A stretch of 50,587 nucleotides of DNA from Flavobacteriales bacterium (GCA_016702645.1 JADJDP010000032.1:1-50587); one strand, 5' to 3'. Shown: positions 41,428-50,427, numbered from the stretch's first letter. Notes: generated by a model from the sequence alone, not told the origin. Program-made: numbers and translations.

Positions 41428-43658
41428 TCACAGGTTCTCGTCCAGCCAGGTCATCATCATCTCGAACAAGTGGAGCCGGATATTGCCTCCGTAGATCCCG
41501 TGGTTCTTGTCCGGGTACATGAACTGATCGAAGGGCTTGTTCGCTTTCACGAGTGCGAGCACCATTTCCGCGCTGTTCTGGTAATGCACGTTGTCATCGG
41601 CAATGCCGTGTACGAGCAGGTAGTTGCCCTTGAGCTTCGATACATGGCTCACGCGACTGTTGTCATCATAACCGCTCGCATTGTCCTTGGGCAGGCCCAT
41701 GAAGCGCTCGGTGTAGATACTATCGTAGTAGCGCCAGTTCGTTACAGGTGCCACGGCGATCGCCGCCTTGAAGACGTCCGCTCCCTTGGTGATGCATAGG
41801 CTGCTCATGAGCCGCCGTAGCTCCAGCCGAAGATGCCGATGCGGTCCTTGTCAACCCAGGGTTGCTGCCCAAGCCACTTCGCTGCGGCGATCTGGTCCTC
41901 CACTTCGTACTTGCCCATTTGCCCGTAGGTGATGTGGCGGAAGTCGCGACCACGGTGTCCCGTGCCACGACCATCCACGCATGCAACGATGTAGCCTTTC
42001 TGCGCGAGCATGGAATACCAAAGCTGGTTGCGGCCGCCCCACTGGTCCTGTACCTCGTTGCTGTTGGGCCCGCTGTATTGCGTCATGAAGACCGGATACC
42101 GCTCGCGGCTCTGGAAACCAACGGGCTTCATCATCCAACCGCGCAGTTCCACCCCTTCGGGCGTGGTGAACGTGAAGAACTCCTTCGGTACGAGGCCGTA
42201 TTCCGTCAGGGCTTTGTTGAGCTTGGCATTGTCCTTCAACACCTTCACCTGCTTGCCGCTGCCTTCATGCAATGTCACCACCGGTGCGCTGTTGCGCGTG
42301 CTGCGGGTGTTGATGAAGTAGCGGAAGCCCGTGCTGAACTCCGCATTGTTCACGCCGCCTTCGGGTGAAAGAGCGATGACGCCCTTGCCGCTGAGCGGAA
42401 CGGCGAGCACTTCCACGTTCTCCGGTGCGCTCTTGCTCGCGGTGAAGATCACGCGCTTGTTCTTCTCGTCGATGCCCTTCACGCCGGTGACGTCCCATGC
42501 ACCGCGCGTAAGTGCGCTGGCAGTGGCGGGTGCCTTCACCTCGGAGCCGTTCGCTGCGATCGGCTGCAGGTAGATGTGGTTCCATCCATCGCGCTCGCTG
42601 GTGTAAACGAATGCGCTGCCATCAGCGAGGAAGTGGAGGTCGTCCGTCACATCCACGTAGGTCTTGCTTGTCTCGCGGAAGATCTCGCGGGAGGTGGGCC
42701 TGGACTTCGCACCGGATACCGGAAGGTCCACTTGCAGGATCAGCTTCTCGTTCTGCAGGCGGTTCATGCGCATGAACCAGGCTGCGCCCTTCGGCGTGAA
42801 GCCCAGACGCGGGATGTAGATGTCGGTCTCATCGGTGCCAAGCGGAACCGTTATCGTGGAACTGTTGGTGAGGTCGTGCAGGTGCAGGGAGATCGTGCTG
42901 TTGGCTTCGCCTGCTTTCGGGTACTTGAAACGGTACTCGCTAGGGTAGAGCTGGTTCTTGTAGTACGTGAGGTCGAATTCCTTCACGCCGCTCTCATCGC
43001 TGCGGAGGTAGAGCAGGCGGTTGCCGTCGGGGCTCCAGGCATAGCCTTGCACCAGCGTGAATTCCTCTTCGTACACCCAATCCGTTGCGCCGTTGAGGAC
43101 CTGGTTCCATTCACCATCCTTGGTGATCTGCTTCTCGGTCATGGTGGCGAGGTCCACCACGAAGAGGTTGATGTCGCGCACGAATGCGGCCTTGCTTCCA
43201 TCGGGGCTGAAGGTGGCCAGTCGTTGTTTTGCCTTGGTCACATCGCTCAACGGGACCAACTTCTTGCTGGCGCGATCGAACACGTAGTTGTAGGCGTAGT
43301 AGCTGTAACGGTAGATGGGTTCGCTGCCCGTCTCTATCATCATCTTCTTCTCATCACCGCTGAAGGCATAGCCGTCCATTTCCACCGGCTCCTTGCCACC
43401 GGCGGGCACGAGGTCCTTTCCGCGCACGAGCGTGGCCACCTTGTCACCGGTGCGGTAGGCATACTGTGCGATCACCGGTTCTCCGGCGTCGTCCTCCATG
43501 GCGGTGTAGTGCACACCGTCCTTCATGCTGGCCAGTCCGCCAACACCTTCGGAACTGAAGGTGGGGCTGGCCCAGATGTCGCGATTCGTGAGTTTGCTCT
43601 GTGCGGTGGCCGCGGTTGCGGTGAACGCAGCCGCGAAAAGGACGATATGCTTCAGCAT
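41428..43658 (-). CDS. Dipeptidyl peptidase IV (S9 family), one frameshift at the active-site motif
   Basis: Joined product of about 743 residues, normal for bacterial DPP IV. The signal peptide is IVLFAAAFTATAATAQ. A beta-propeller of about 480 residues includes the WVYEEEF glutamate motif that binds the substrate N-terminus. The catalytic alpha/beta hydrolase domain has the nucleophile in GWSYGG, the aspartate in HGIADDNVH and the histidine in KNHGIYGG. The frame breaks right after GWSYGG near 41806. Restoring one T gives GGFMSSLCITKG, the standard continuation, so a sequencing error is likely. The enzyme is expected in the periplasm, releasing X-Pro or X-Ala dipeptides that the two neighbouring POT transporters could import. 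Confidence 0.92.
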
Positions 43659-43683
43659 GTAGAGGGGTTTGCAACGAGGGTGC

Positions 43684-43691
43684 CGAAGGTA
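43684..43691 (-). promoter_or_regulatory. -7 promoter-like element TACCTTCG
   Basis: On the minus strand TACCTTCG lies 25 bases before the dipeptidyl peptidase start, identical to the element before ccmB. Confidence 0.4.
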
Positions 43692-43791
43692 GAGCGGCAC
43701 TCGGAATGGAAGAACAGCGGTGGTGGCAGGTGCAACCGTCCATCCCAACCGCTTGGTGGATGCCGCCGAACCATGCCCCTGCACCGGGCGT

Positions 43792-43799
43792 TACTTTCG
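43792..43799 (+). promoter_or_regulatory. -7 promoter-like element TACTTTCG
   Basis: TACTTTCG ends four bases before the ATG of the VWA gene. With a usual start about 7 bases downstream, the mRNA would begin at or beside the ATG and be leaderless, if this is the real promoter. Confidence 0.4.
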
Positions 43800-43803
43800 G
43801 CAC

Positions 43804-44895
43804 ATGCTCGGCGTACGCTTCGCGAAGTTCATTCCCCCGCAGGACGATCGAACGCCCTTCGAGAAGCTGTTGCCGCTCTTTTTGGAGATGCTCACCCATA
43901 CGAGCGGCGATGTGGAGGAGGCCCTCGATTGGATGGACCAACTGGACAAGGAGCATGGTTTCTACACCAAGGAATACGGTCGCAAGGAGTTCGAGGCGGA
44001 TCTGAAGAAGCACGGCCTCATCGGCGATCGGCCCACGAAAGGAGGGAAGACCCCGCTCACCGGCAAGGCCGAGAAGCTGATCCGCGAGCGGGCATTGGAG
44101 CAGGTCTTCGGCGAATTGAAGAAGACCGACCAAGGTGCCCATGCATTGCGTCGCGTGGGCCAGGGCGATGAAACCACGAGCGATCGGCGGAGCTACCGCT
44201 TCGGTGACCGCATCGAGCAGGTGGCCATGAGCGACAGCATCCGCAACGCGCAACAACGCGGCATCGATGACCTGCGCTTGAGCGAGGACGACCTGGAGGT
44301 GATAGAAACCGAACACCAGAGCGCATGCGCCACGGTGCTCATGATCGACATCAGCCACAGCATGATCCTCTATGGCGAGGACCGGATCACACCTGCGAAG
44401 AAGGTGGCGATGGCACTCGCGGAACTGATCGCACGTCGCTATCCGAAGGACACGCTGGACATCGTCGTCTTCGGTAACGATGCCTGGCAGGTGAGCTTGA
44501 AGGACCTCCCGTACCTGCAGGTTGGCCCCTTCCACACCAACACCGTTGCGGGGCTCGAACTCGCCATGGACATCCTTCGCCGCCGCAAGCTGAAGAACCG
44601 CCGCATCGTGATGATCACCGATGGCAAGCCGAGCTGTATCAAGCGTGATGGCGAGTACTACATGAACAGCTTCGGGCTGGATGATGTGATCGTGGCCCGC
44701 ACCCTCGATGCCGCCGTTCGTGCACGCAAAGCGCAGATCCCGATCACCACCTTCATGATCGCCAAGGACCCGTACCTGCAACGTTTCATCGAAAAGTTCA
44801 CGGAGATCAACCAGGGCCGTGCGTTCTACACGGGCCTGCAAGGGCTGGCCGACATGGTGTTCCGTGATCACGCGAGCAATCGCAAAGCATCTTGA
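43804..44895 (+). CDS. VWA domain protein partnered with an AAA+ ATPase
   Basis: This is a 363-residue protein from MLGVRFAKFIPP. The N-terminal half is helical and charged (FEKLLPLFLEMLTHTSGDVEEA). The C-terminal half is a von Willebrand A domain with an intact metal site: DISHS (DxSxS) in VLMIDISHSMILYGEDRITP, a threonine in HTNTVAGLELA and an aspartate in MITDGKPSC. No signal peptide or membrane segment is seen, so it is cytoplasmic. VWA proteins beside MoxR-type AAA+ ATPases act together as chaperone-like or metal-insertion complexes. The AAA+ gene follows after a 58-base gap containing a palindromic repeat. Confidence 0.88.
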   Translation: MLGVRFAKFIPPQDDRTPFEKLLPLFLEMLTHTSGDVEEALDWMDQLDKEHGFYTKEYGRKEFEADLKKHGLIGDRPTKGGKTPLTGKAEKLIRERALEQVFGELKKTDQGAHALRRVGQGDETTSDRRSYRFGDRIEQVAMSDSIRNAQQRGIDDLRLSEDDLEVIETEHQSACATVLMIDISHSMILYGEDRITPAKKVAMALAELIARRYPKDTLDIVVFGNDAWQVSLKDLPYLQVGPFHTNTVAGLELAMDILRRRKLKNRRIVMITDGKPSCIKRDGEYYMNSFGLDDVIVARTLDAAVRARKAQIPITTFMIAKDPYLQRFIEKFTEINQGRAFYTGLQGLADMVFRDHASNRKAS

Positions 44896-44909
44896 TCCGT
44901 CAATTTCAC

Positions 44910-44938
44910 GCCCTTCCTGAGCGGAGTCGAAGGAGGGC
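44910..44938. repeat. REP-like palindrome CCTGAGCGGAGTCGAAGG
   Basis: GCCCTTC and GAAGGAGGGC pair around CTGAGCGGAGTC. The core is, to my recollection, a short repeat found between genes in many bacteria, related in form to the one at 8274. Its right arm supplies AAGGAGG, which lies 11 bases before a GTG and 17 before an ATG of the AAA+ gene and could act as a ribosome-binding site. Confidence 0.55.
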
Positions 44939-44953
44939 CATCCCAATGTGCAA

Positions 44954-46453
44954 ATGAGCCATCCCCAGGTACTCGGAGAATTGAAGAAGAGCGGCTACCA
45001 GAGCCGCAGTGTGAAGGAAGAGCTCCGCGCCAACCTCATCGCGCGCATCGCCGCGAAGAAACCACTGTTCGAAGGCATCCACGGCTACGAGGACACCGTT
45101 GTGCCCGCGCTGGAACGCGCGATACTTTCAGGGCACAGCATCAATTTGCTCGGTTTGCGTGGACAGGCGAAGACGCGCATGGCCCGCTCCCTTGTGCAAC
45201 TGCTCGATGAATGGATGCCGATCGTGGAGGGCAGTGAGATCAACGACGACCCGCTCGAACCCATTTCCCGCTTCGCCAAGGACCTCATCGCTGCGAAGGG
45301 TGATATGACGCCCATCGCATGGGTGCATCGCGATCAGCGCTACACCGAGAAGCTCGCTACGCCGGATGTCACCGTCGCGGACCTCATCGGCGACAGTGAT
45401 CCCATCAAAGCTGCGAACCTGAAGCTCGATTACAGTGATGAGCGTGTGATCCACTTCGGCCTCATTCCGCGTAGTCATCGCGGCATTTTCGTCATCAACG
45501 AATTGCCGGACCTGCAACCGCGCATCCAGGTTGCTTTGTTCAACATCCTCCAAGAAGGCGACGTGCAGATCCGTGGTTTCAAGCTGCGACTGCCCTTGGA
45601 CATCCAGTTCGTCTTCACCGCCAACCCGGAGGACTACACGAACCGGGGTGCCATCATCACACCGCTGAAGGACCGCATCCAGTCGCAGATCCTCACGCAC
45701 TATCCGCCCACGATCGAGCTGGGCATGAAGATCACAGCACAAGAAGTGCGCTCGCCCAAGGAGCAAGCCACGCGCGTGCTCGTGCCGGATCTTGTGCGCG
45801 TGCTCATCGAACGCATCGCCATGGAAGCGCGCGATAGCGAATACGTGGATCGTCGTAGCGGCGTGAGCGCGCGCCTTACGATCAGTGCGCTGGAGAGCGT
45901 CATCAGCGCTGCTGAACGTCGTGCTCTGCGCAACGGAGAGGAGCGGACCAGCGTGCGCATCGGCGACCTGCAGGCCGTGGTACCCGCCATCACCGGCAAG
46001 ATCGAACTGGTGTACGAAGGCGAACAGGAAGGCCCGGAGCATGTGGCGAAACACCTGCTCAGCGTATCCGTGCGCAACGTCTTCAAGGAACTTTTCCCGG
46101 AAGCGGTGAAGGCGCGCCGCCAAGGCAAGGTTTCAGCACAGCAGCGCCCGATGAACGACCCTTTCGCCGATCTCATCGCCTGGTTCGATGCACGCGAAGT
46201 GGACCTGCTGCTCGACGCGCCGGACAAGGAGTATCATGCCGCTCTCAATGCAGTGCCCGGACTGAGGGACCGCGTGATGAAGGACCATCCCTACTTGCGA
46301 CCGGAGGAAGTTCCGCTCTGGATGGAGTTCGTCCTCCACGGTCTTGCGGAGCATAGCCGGATCGGTCGGAATGCCCTCGTGGGTAGTGTGCGCTTCGGCG
46401 ATGTGCTGGGGTCGCTGATGAGCAGCGAAGCAGAGGAGGAGCGCGAAGGGTGA
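44954..46453 (+). CDS. MoxR / magnesium-chelatase-like AAA+ ATPase
   Basis: This is a 499-residue protein from the ATG at 44954; a GTG two codons earlier is equally possible. The AAA+ core shows a degenerate Walker A (INLLGLRGQAKTRMARSL), Walker B IFVINELPDL, a sensor-1 region IQFVFTANPEDYTNRGAIITPLKDR with an arginine finger, and a helical lid. The C-terminal 130 residues are helical and unlike classical MoxR. The protein is cytoplasmic and probably remodels or loads a partner through the neighbouring VWA protein, as in the RavA-ViaA and chelatase I-D pairs. The target is unknown. No substrate gene of known type is adjacent. Confidence 0.85.
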   Translation: MSHPQVLGELKKSGYQSRSVKEELRANLIARIAAKKPLFEGIHGYEDTVVPALERAILSGHSINLLGLRGQAKTRMARSLVQLLDEWMPIVEGSEINDDPLEPISRFAKDLIAAKGDMTPIAWVHRDQRYTEKLATPDVTVADLIGDSDPIKAANLKLDYSDERVIHFGLIPRSHRGIFVINELPDLQPRIQVALFNILQEGDVQIRGFKLRLPLDIQFVFTANPEDYTNRGAIITPLKDRIQSQILTHYPPTIELGMKITAQEVRSPKEQATRVLVPDLVRVLIERIAMEARDSEYVDRRSGVSARLTISALESVISAAERRALRNGEERTSVRIGDLQAVVPAITGKIELVYEGEQEGPEHVAKHLLSVSVRNVFKELFPEAVKARRQGKVSAQQRPMNDPFADLIAWFDAREVDLLLDAPDKEYHAALNAVPGLRDRVMKDHPYLRPEEVPLWMEFVLHGLAEHSRIGRNALVGSVRFGDVLGSLMSSEAEEEREG

Positions 46454-46458
46454 GCACG

Positions 46459-46509
46459 TCACCGCTCCACGAGATCCATGTCCGGCTGAAGGTCTCGCTG
46501 GTGGATCAC
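46459..46509 (-). pseudogene. Duplicated 3' tail of the MFS transporter gene
   Basis: On the minus strand AGCGAGACCTTCAGC, a one-base gap, CGGACATGGAT, one change, TCGTGGA, one change and CGGT match the last about 43 bases of the intact MFS gene (47576-47618), which encodes SETFSTDMDFVER. Here it ends DMDLVER and a stop. Only the tail of the gene is present, joined to a decayed secreted-protein gene. Confidence 0.65.
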
Positions 46510-47509
46510 CCGGAGGCCGCAGATATTGGTCCGATGGCACCTGCATCGCAGTACCTGTTACGATGTTCGGCACGACATGCACTGTGAAGCCGGGCCCACC
46601 TTCAATGTCGCGACCGAACAGGCCGTCTGCATCCACCCAGATGCTATCGCAGAATTCCGAACTACAGCCCGCACCATCATCGATGGTCAGGCAGATACCG
46701 AAGGGGCCAGCCGTTGGATACGTATGGACAGGGGCAGGATCGGTCGAGTTTTCTCCATCTCCGAAATCCCATAGGTAGCTGTATGTACCGGATCCTCCAT
46801 AGCTGGTGTTGAAGATCGCCAGATCGAACGGGACGGGTGCCCCCATATCCGTTGATTGGGTCACGATGTACTCCGCAGTGCATGGCAGGGTGACCTGGTC
46901 CAACACGGCCACATCATCCACGAACCACGAGTAGCCATAGAGCCCTGTCCAGTGGAATCGGATCCACACTTGGGTAGGGTCGCCTGCGATCGCGCTGGCG
47001 ATATCGAGCATCGCAACCTGCGGGTTCGCAGTGCTCTCATTTCCACCAACCGCTGCGAAGAGCGGGAAGACATTGGCCATTGGGCCCATGTTCGTGTTGA
47101 GCGCAGGCCAATCCGTGTTGTTGGTGCTCACTACTACAAAGCAGCGTGTTGGAGGGTAGTTGCGGAAGTTCGATTCGAAACGCAGCACTGCGTTCGGAGT
47201 AGCGCTGAGGTCGATCGGTACGGCCGTGGTCATGAAGCTGCTCTCCTCGTACGGTCCAGGATTGTTGGCTCCATCCGAATCGAGCATTGCACATAGCCGT
47301 TGGCTGACGTCGTGCTTGGACGGGGTCGGTAGGAAAGCCGCCTGTATTGGTCAAGGCCCACCCCGATCGCCAGTCCAGGTCCACCGGACCGTCATGAGCC
47401 AGTTGTCCAATTGGCCGGGTTGGAGAAGTCGTCGGACCAGACCACCACTTGGGGAGGTGGCCGCGAGCGCGGTGAACGGAAAACGGGAAGCAGTGACGAG
47501 TTTCTTCAT
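46510..47509 (-). pseudogene. Decayed secreted protein with MAM-like and PKD domains
   Basis: The remnant begins MKKLVTASRFPFTALAA and continues in changing frames through VVVWSDDFSNPANWTTGS, GPVDLDWRSGWALTNTGGFPTDPV, STTSANGY and then MLDSDGANNPGPYEESSF. The last frame stays open through a jelly-roll region (YGYSWFVDDVAVLD) and a PKD domain (YLWDFGDGENSTD). At least four frame changes occur in the first 230 bases, more than in any other gene here. The expected sorting domain starts (VHVVPNIVTGTAM) and is cut off, running into a duplicated MFS tail. It was a T9SS-type surface protein; now it is probably dead. Confidence 0.7.
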
Positions 47510-47575
47510 GTCCGGTGCATTGGATGAACGAAGCTAGCCTAACGTACTATATCCGTGATGGCCAGGAGGTAGGGT

Positions 47576-48880
47576 CTACCGTTCCACGAAATCCATGTCC
47601 GTGCTGAAGGTCTCGCTCGTGTGCAGCACGGCCCAGAACGCACCGCCGATGCACACAAGGCCCACCACCAATGCGCTCCACACATTGCCCATCGAACCCA
47701 CGAGCAGCCCAATGACCGTGGTGATGGGCCACACGCTGCCGCGAACGAAGTTGGGTGCGGTGATGGCCACGGTGCTGCGCAAATTGGTGCCGAACTGCTC
47801 GCTGGCCACGGTGGCGAAGATGACCCAGTACCCGGTGGCCATGCCCAAGAGCAGGCATACCCAGTTGTAGGTTGCGATGCTCGCACCGTGCAAGCCGAAG
47901 AGGAAGATGAGCGTGAGCACCAAGTTGAGAACGAGGTACAGTATGATCACCTTTCGCCTGCTCCGCTGCCACTGGCTCAAGAGCCCGCTCAGCAGGTCGC
48001 CGATGCTGAGGCCGATGTAGCAGTAGCGGATCGCCGTGCCGTTGATGTTCTTAAGCCCATCTGCATCCAGCGAAGAAGTATCGATCCCGAATTCCGGGAT
48101 GAAGACATCCTGGGAGAGGGCAACGAGCGCGCCGATGACGTACCAGATGGGTACGCCGATGAGGATGCACGCCAGGTAGCGGAGCGCCCGTGTGCGATCG
48201 AGGAAGAGCATCTTCAAACTACCGCGCTGCACATCTGCTTCCTGCGTGCGTTTGAACAAGCCGCTCTCGAAGGTGCCCACGCGCAATGCGAGCAACAGAA
48301 GTCCCATGCTTCCGCCCACAACGTAGGCCACTTGCCAGTTCATCAGCGCGTGACCGGTCACGTTTTCGATCGCGGCGGAGATGCCTTGTCCGTGCCCACC
48401 CACCAGCGATGCGAAGACGGCACCGAGCGCTCCCACGGTGACGATGATCATGGTGCCATAGCCGCGTTTCTCGCGCGGCATGGTCTCGGCGATCAAGGTG
48501 ATGCCTGCGCCCAATTCGCCCGCCAGGCCCACACCGGCAATGAAGCGCACAATGGCGTAGCTGGTGATGTCGTAGGTGAAGGCATTGGCGATGTTGGCGA
48601 GCGAGTAGAGGAGGATGCTGCCGAAGAGCACGGTGATCCGGCCCTTGCGGTCGCCCCATACGCCCCAGAGGATGCCGCCCACCAACATGCCCAGCATCTG
48701 GATGTTGAACAACGTGATGCCTGTGCTCTTGATGTCCGGATGTCCAACGCCAGGATGAACTCCAGGCTTTCGCGCTTCACCCACGTTGAAGAGCACGAGA
48801 TCGTAGATGTCCACGAAGTAGCCCAGCGCCGCCACCAGGATCAACAGCAGCGTGCGGCGGTCCATCGTTCGCTCACCCAT
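47576..48880 (-). CDS. MFS transporter (metabolite:proton symporter type)
   Basis: This 434-residue protein has about 12 membrane segments. The MFS motif between helices 2 and 3 reads GVWGDRKGRITVLFGS, and the helix 4-5 region RFIAGVGLAGELGAGITLIAE and PREKRGYG are typical of the sugar/organic-acid:proton symporter group. The substrate is unknown. An extended loop after helix 1 (ARKPGVHPGVGHPDIKST) is unusual. A copy of its last 43 bases is present downstream at 46459. The start at 48880 or a second ATG five codons later are both possible. Confidence 0.9.
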   Translation of the reverse strand: MGERTMDRRTLLLILVAALGYFVDIYDLVLFNVGEARKPGVHPGVGHPDIKSTGITLFNIQMLGMLVGGILWGVWGDRKGRITVLFGSILLYSLANIANAFTYDITSYAIVRFIAGVGLAGELGAGITLIAETMPREKRGYGTMIIVTVGALGAVFASLVGGHGQGISAAIENVTGHALMNWQVAYVVGGSMGLLLLALRVGTFESGLFKRTQEADVQRGSLKMLFLDRTRALRYLACILIGVPIWYVIGALVALSQDVFIPEFGIDTSSLDADGLKNINGTAIRYCYIGLSIGDLLSGLLSQWQRSRRKVIILYLVLNLVLTLIFLFGLHGASIATYNWVCLLLGMATGYWVIFATVASEQFGTNLRSTVAITAPNFVRGSVWPITTVIGLLVGSMGNVWSALVVGLVCIGGAFWAVLHTSETFSTDMDFVER

Positions 48881-48912
48881 GTGGCGAATATGGGGGAATA
48901 GTTGGTAGTTCT

Positions 48913-48968
48913 CAGTTGTTGGTCGTCAGGCTTCGGCAAGCTCGCCCGACAACGTGCACCAACAACTG
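48913..48968. repeat. Inverted repeat enclosing a REP-like hairpin
   Basis: CAGTTGTTGGT (48913-48923) and ACCAACAACTG (48958-48968) are perfect 11-bp inverted copies; a further ACCAACAACTG-like copy follows at once. The loop holds GGCTTCGGCAAGCTCGCC bounded by GTCG and CGAC. It lies in the gap between the MFS gene and the cytochrome gene, upstream of MFS and downstream of the cytochrome. Confidence 0.6.
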
Positions 48969-48987
48969 ACAACCAACAACTGCGAAC

Positions 48988-49437
48988 TCAATCAACCTTC
49001 ACGTACATCTTCTTGATCCGCATCATGGGACCCGGGCAGTGCGTGGTGTGGCAGTTCGCGCAGCTCATCACCAGTGCGTTGTAGGCCATCGGCCGGTCCT
49101 TTCGCGCGGCCTTGTAGAGAGCGGCCACCTTGTCCTGGTAGTCCTTCCCGAAGGTTGGATAGGTGATGGGGTCGATGTGCATGTCCTTCGTCGGCGTGGC
49201 CGTGAAGAGCGTAGTGATCTTGGTTGGATAGGGAGGAAGTTCCTTGTCCCCTCGGGCGAGCCCCACCTTCACGCTATCGGCGTGTGCGGCCATGTGGCGC
49301 ATGAGCAAAGCCAGTTCGCTGGGCGGCGCCACTTCCTGCGGATCGGCGGCCAAATCCGGTTCACCGGCTTGTTGCGCTGAACAGGCAATGATCCCGAGCA
49401 ACAACAACGGAACGAGGAGGCGGGTAGTGAAGACCAT
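48988..49437 (-). CDS. Monoheme cytochrome c-like lipoprotein
   Basis: This 149-residue protein has a lipoprotein signal (LLVPLLLLGIIACSAQQ). The central part is helical (LALLMRHMAAHADSVKVGL). A single heme-binding site SCANCHTTHCPGP lies near the C-terminus, followed by methionines (PMMRIKKM) that could be the distal ligand. It is probably anchored in the periplasm or outer membrane. It would be matured by the Ccm system encoded at 19.5-24.7 kb. Confidence 0.82.
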   Translation of the reverse strand: MVFTTRLLVPLLLLGIIACSAQQAGEPDLAADPQEVAPPSELALLMRHMAAHADSVKVGLARGDKELPPYPTKITTLFTATPTKDMHIDPITYPTFGKDYQDKVAALYKAARKDRPMAYNALVMSCANCHTTHCPGPMMRIKKMYVKVD

Positions 49438-49440
49438 GAC

Positions 49441-49653
49441 GCAAAGTAATGCGGGCCGCTCCGGACGGACCCCAGCCGATCACATTAGTTGGCGGACGCT
49501 TTTCGTGACCTCTGCACATCTGCGTTGACCTCGCCATCTACGGCTTCCATTCTTCTTTGCGCGCTTCGCGCCCTTTGCGGCCAATTCTCTTCGGCACTGC
49601 CGATCTGTCCCGCTCTTTTCATAGGCCCGGTTCTTTCACATGCACGATCAGAT
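49441..49653. other. Intergenic stretch with short degenerate repeats
   Basis: No gene is visible. It contains motifs of the kind seen in intergenic repeats, such as CTCTGCACATCTGCG (near 49509) and TTTGCGCGCTTCGCGCCCTTTGCGG (25 bases, 49558-49582, here cited only by its CTTTGCG/CTTCGCG units). A promoter-like CACCTTCG follows at 49654-49661. Confidence 0.35.
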
Positions 49654-49665
49654 CACCTTCGCATC

Positions 49666-50427
49666 GTGCAGCCGATCGTCGCCCCGCAGCCCGTCATCCG
49701 CAACCGCGCTCTCAACGCGCTGGTGCTACCCTTCGTGGCAGCGGTTATCGTTTGGGCCATCTGGCTGCTGGACGATGGCTTCGGCTGGAACTTGAGCCAT
49801 TACGGATTGCTGCCTCGCACGGCGCGAGGCTTGCTCGGATCGCTACCGCCCCGCTCTTGCACGGGGATCTCGGCCACCTCTTCGACAACACGGTGGCCAT
49901 GCTCGCGCTTGGCTGGTGCCCATGTATTTCTACCCGCGCATTGCAGGCCGCGTCGTGATCGTGAGCTGGCTCGTTGGCGGCATCGGAGTTTGGATCATGG
50001 GCCGCATGAACTATCACATTGGAGCGAGCGGTGTGATCTATGGCATCGCTGCCTTCCTCTTCGTGAGCGGACTATTGCGCAAGCAGCGCACCCTCATGGC
50101 GCTCTCACTTCTGGTGGTCTTTCTCTATGGCGGGCTCATCTGGGGCATCTTCCCCATTGTGGAACGCCTCAGTTAGGAAAGAGCCACCTTTGGGGCGGGA
50201 TAGCAGGCGTTGCCATGGCCTTCATCCACCGGCATGTGCCTCCCGCTGTGAGCGATCCCAAGCCCGCTTTCCTTGATGAAGAAGATGAGCCGGATGAGGT
50301 TGTTGCACCCTACGGCGAAGGCGATCCCGGGGATGAGGTCAACGATGCGGAACTAGCGTGGAAGCGAAGGTTGGCCGAGGAGGCGGAGAGGCCGGGGAAT
50401 GTGAGTACGACGTGGGACCCTAAGTGA
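49666..50427 (+). CDS. Rhomboid family intramembrane serine protease (three frameshifts)
   Basis: The joined product starts at a GTG (VQPIVAPQPVIRNRALN) four bases after CACCTTCG, a promoter-like octamer. The rhomboid fold shows LLHGDLGHLFDNT (HxxxN region), the catalytic serine in HIGASGVIYG and the catalytic histidine in SHLWGGIAG. The first shift near 49849 and the second near 49914 are each repaired by one G (LLGIATAPLLHG; GWVPMYFYP). The third, near 50165, joins FPIV to QLGKSHLWGG. After the membrane domain a charged tail of about 60 residues (DEEDEPDEVVAPYGEG) follows. It cleaves membrane proteins within the bilayer; substrates are unknown. The shifts look like homopolymer errors. Confidence 0.82.
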   Translation: MQPIVAPQPVIRNRALNALVLPFVAAVIVWAIWLLDDGFGWNLSHYGLLPRTARGLLGSLPPRSCTGISATSSTTRWPCSRLAGAHVFLPAHCRPRRDRELARWRHRSLDHGPHELSHWSERCDLWHRCLPLRERTIAQAAHPHGALTSGGLSLWRAHLGHLPHCGTPQLGKSHLWGGIAGVAMAFIHRHVPPAVSDPKPAFLDEEDEPDEVVAPYGEGDPGDEVNDAELAWKRRLAEEAERPGNVSTTWDPK

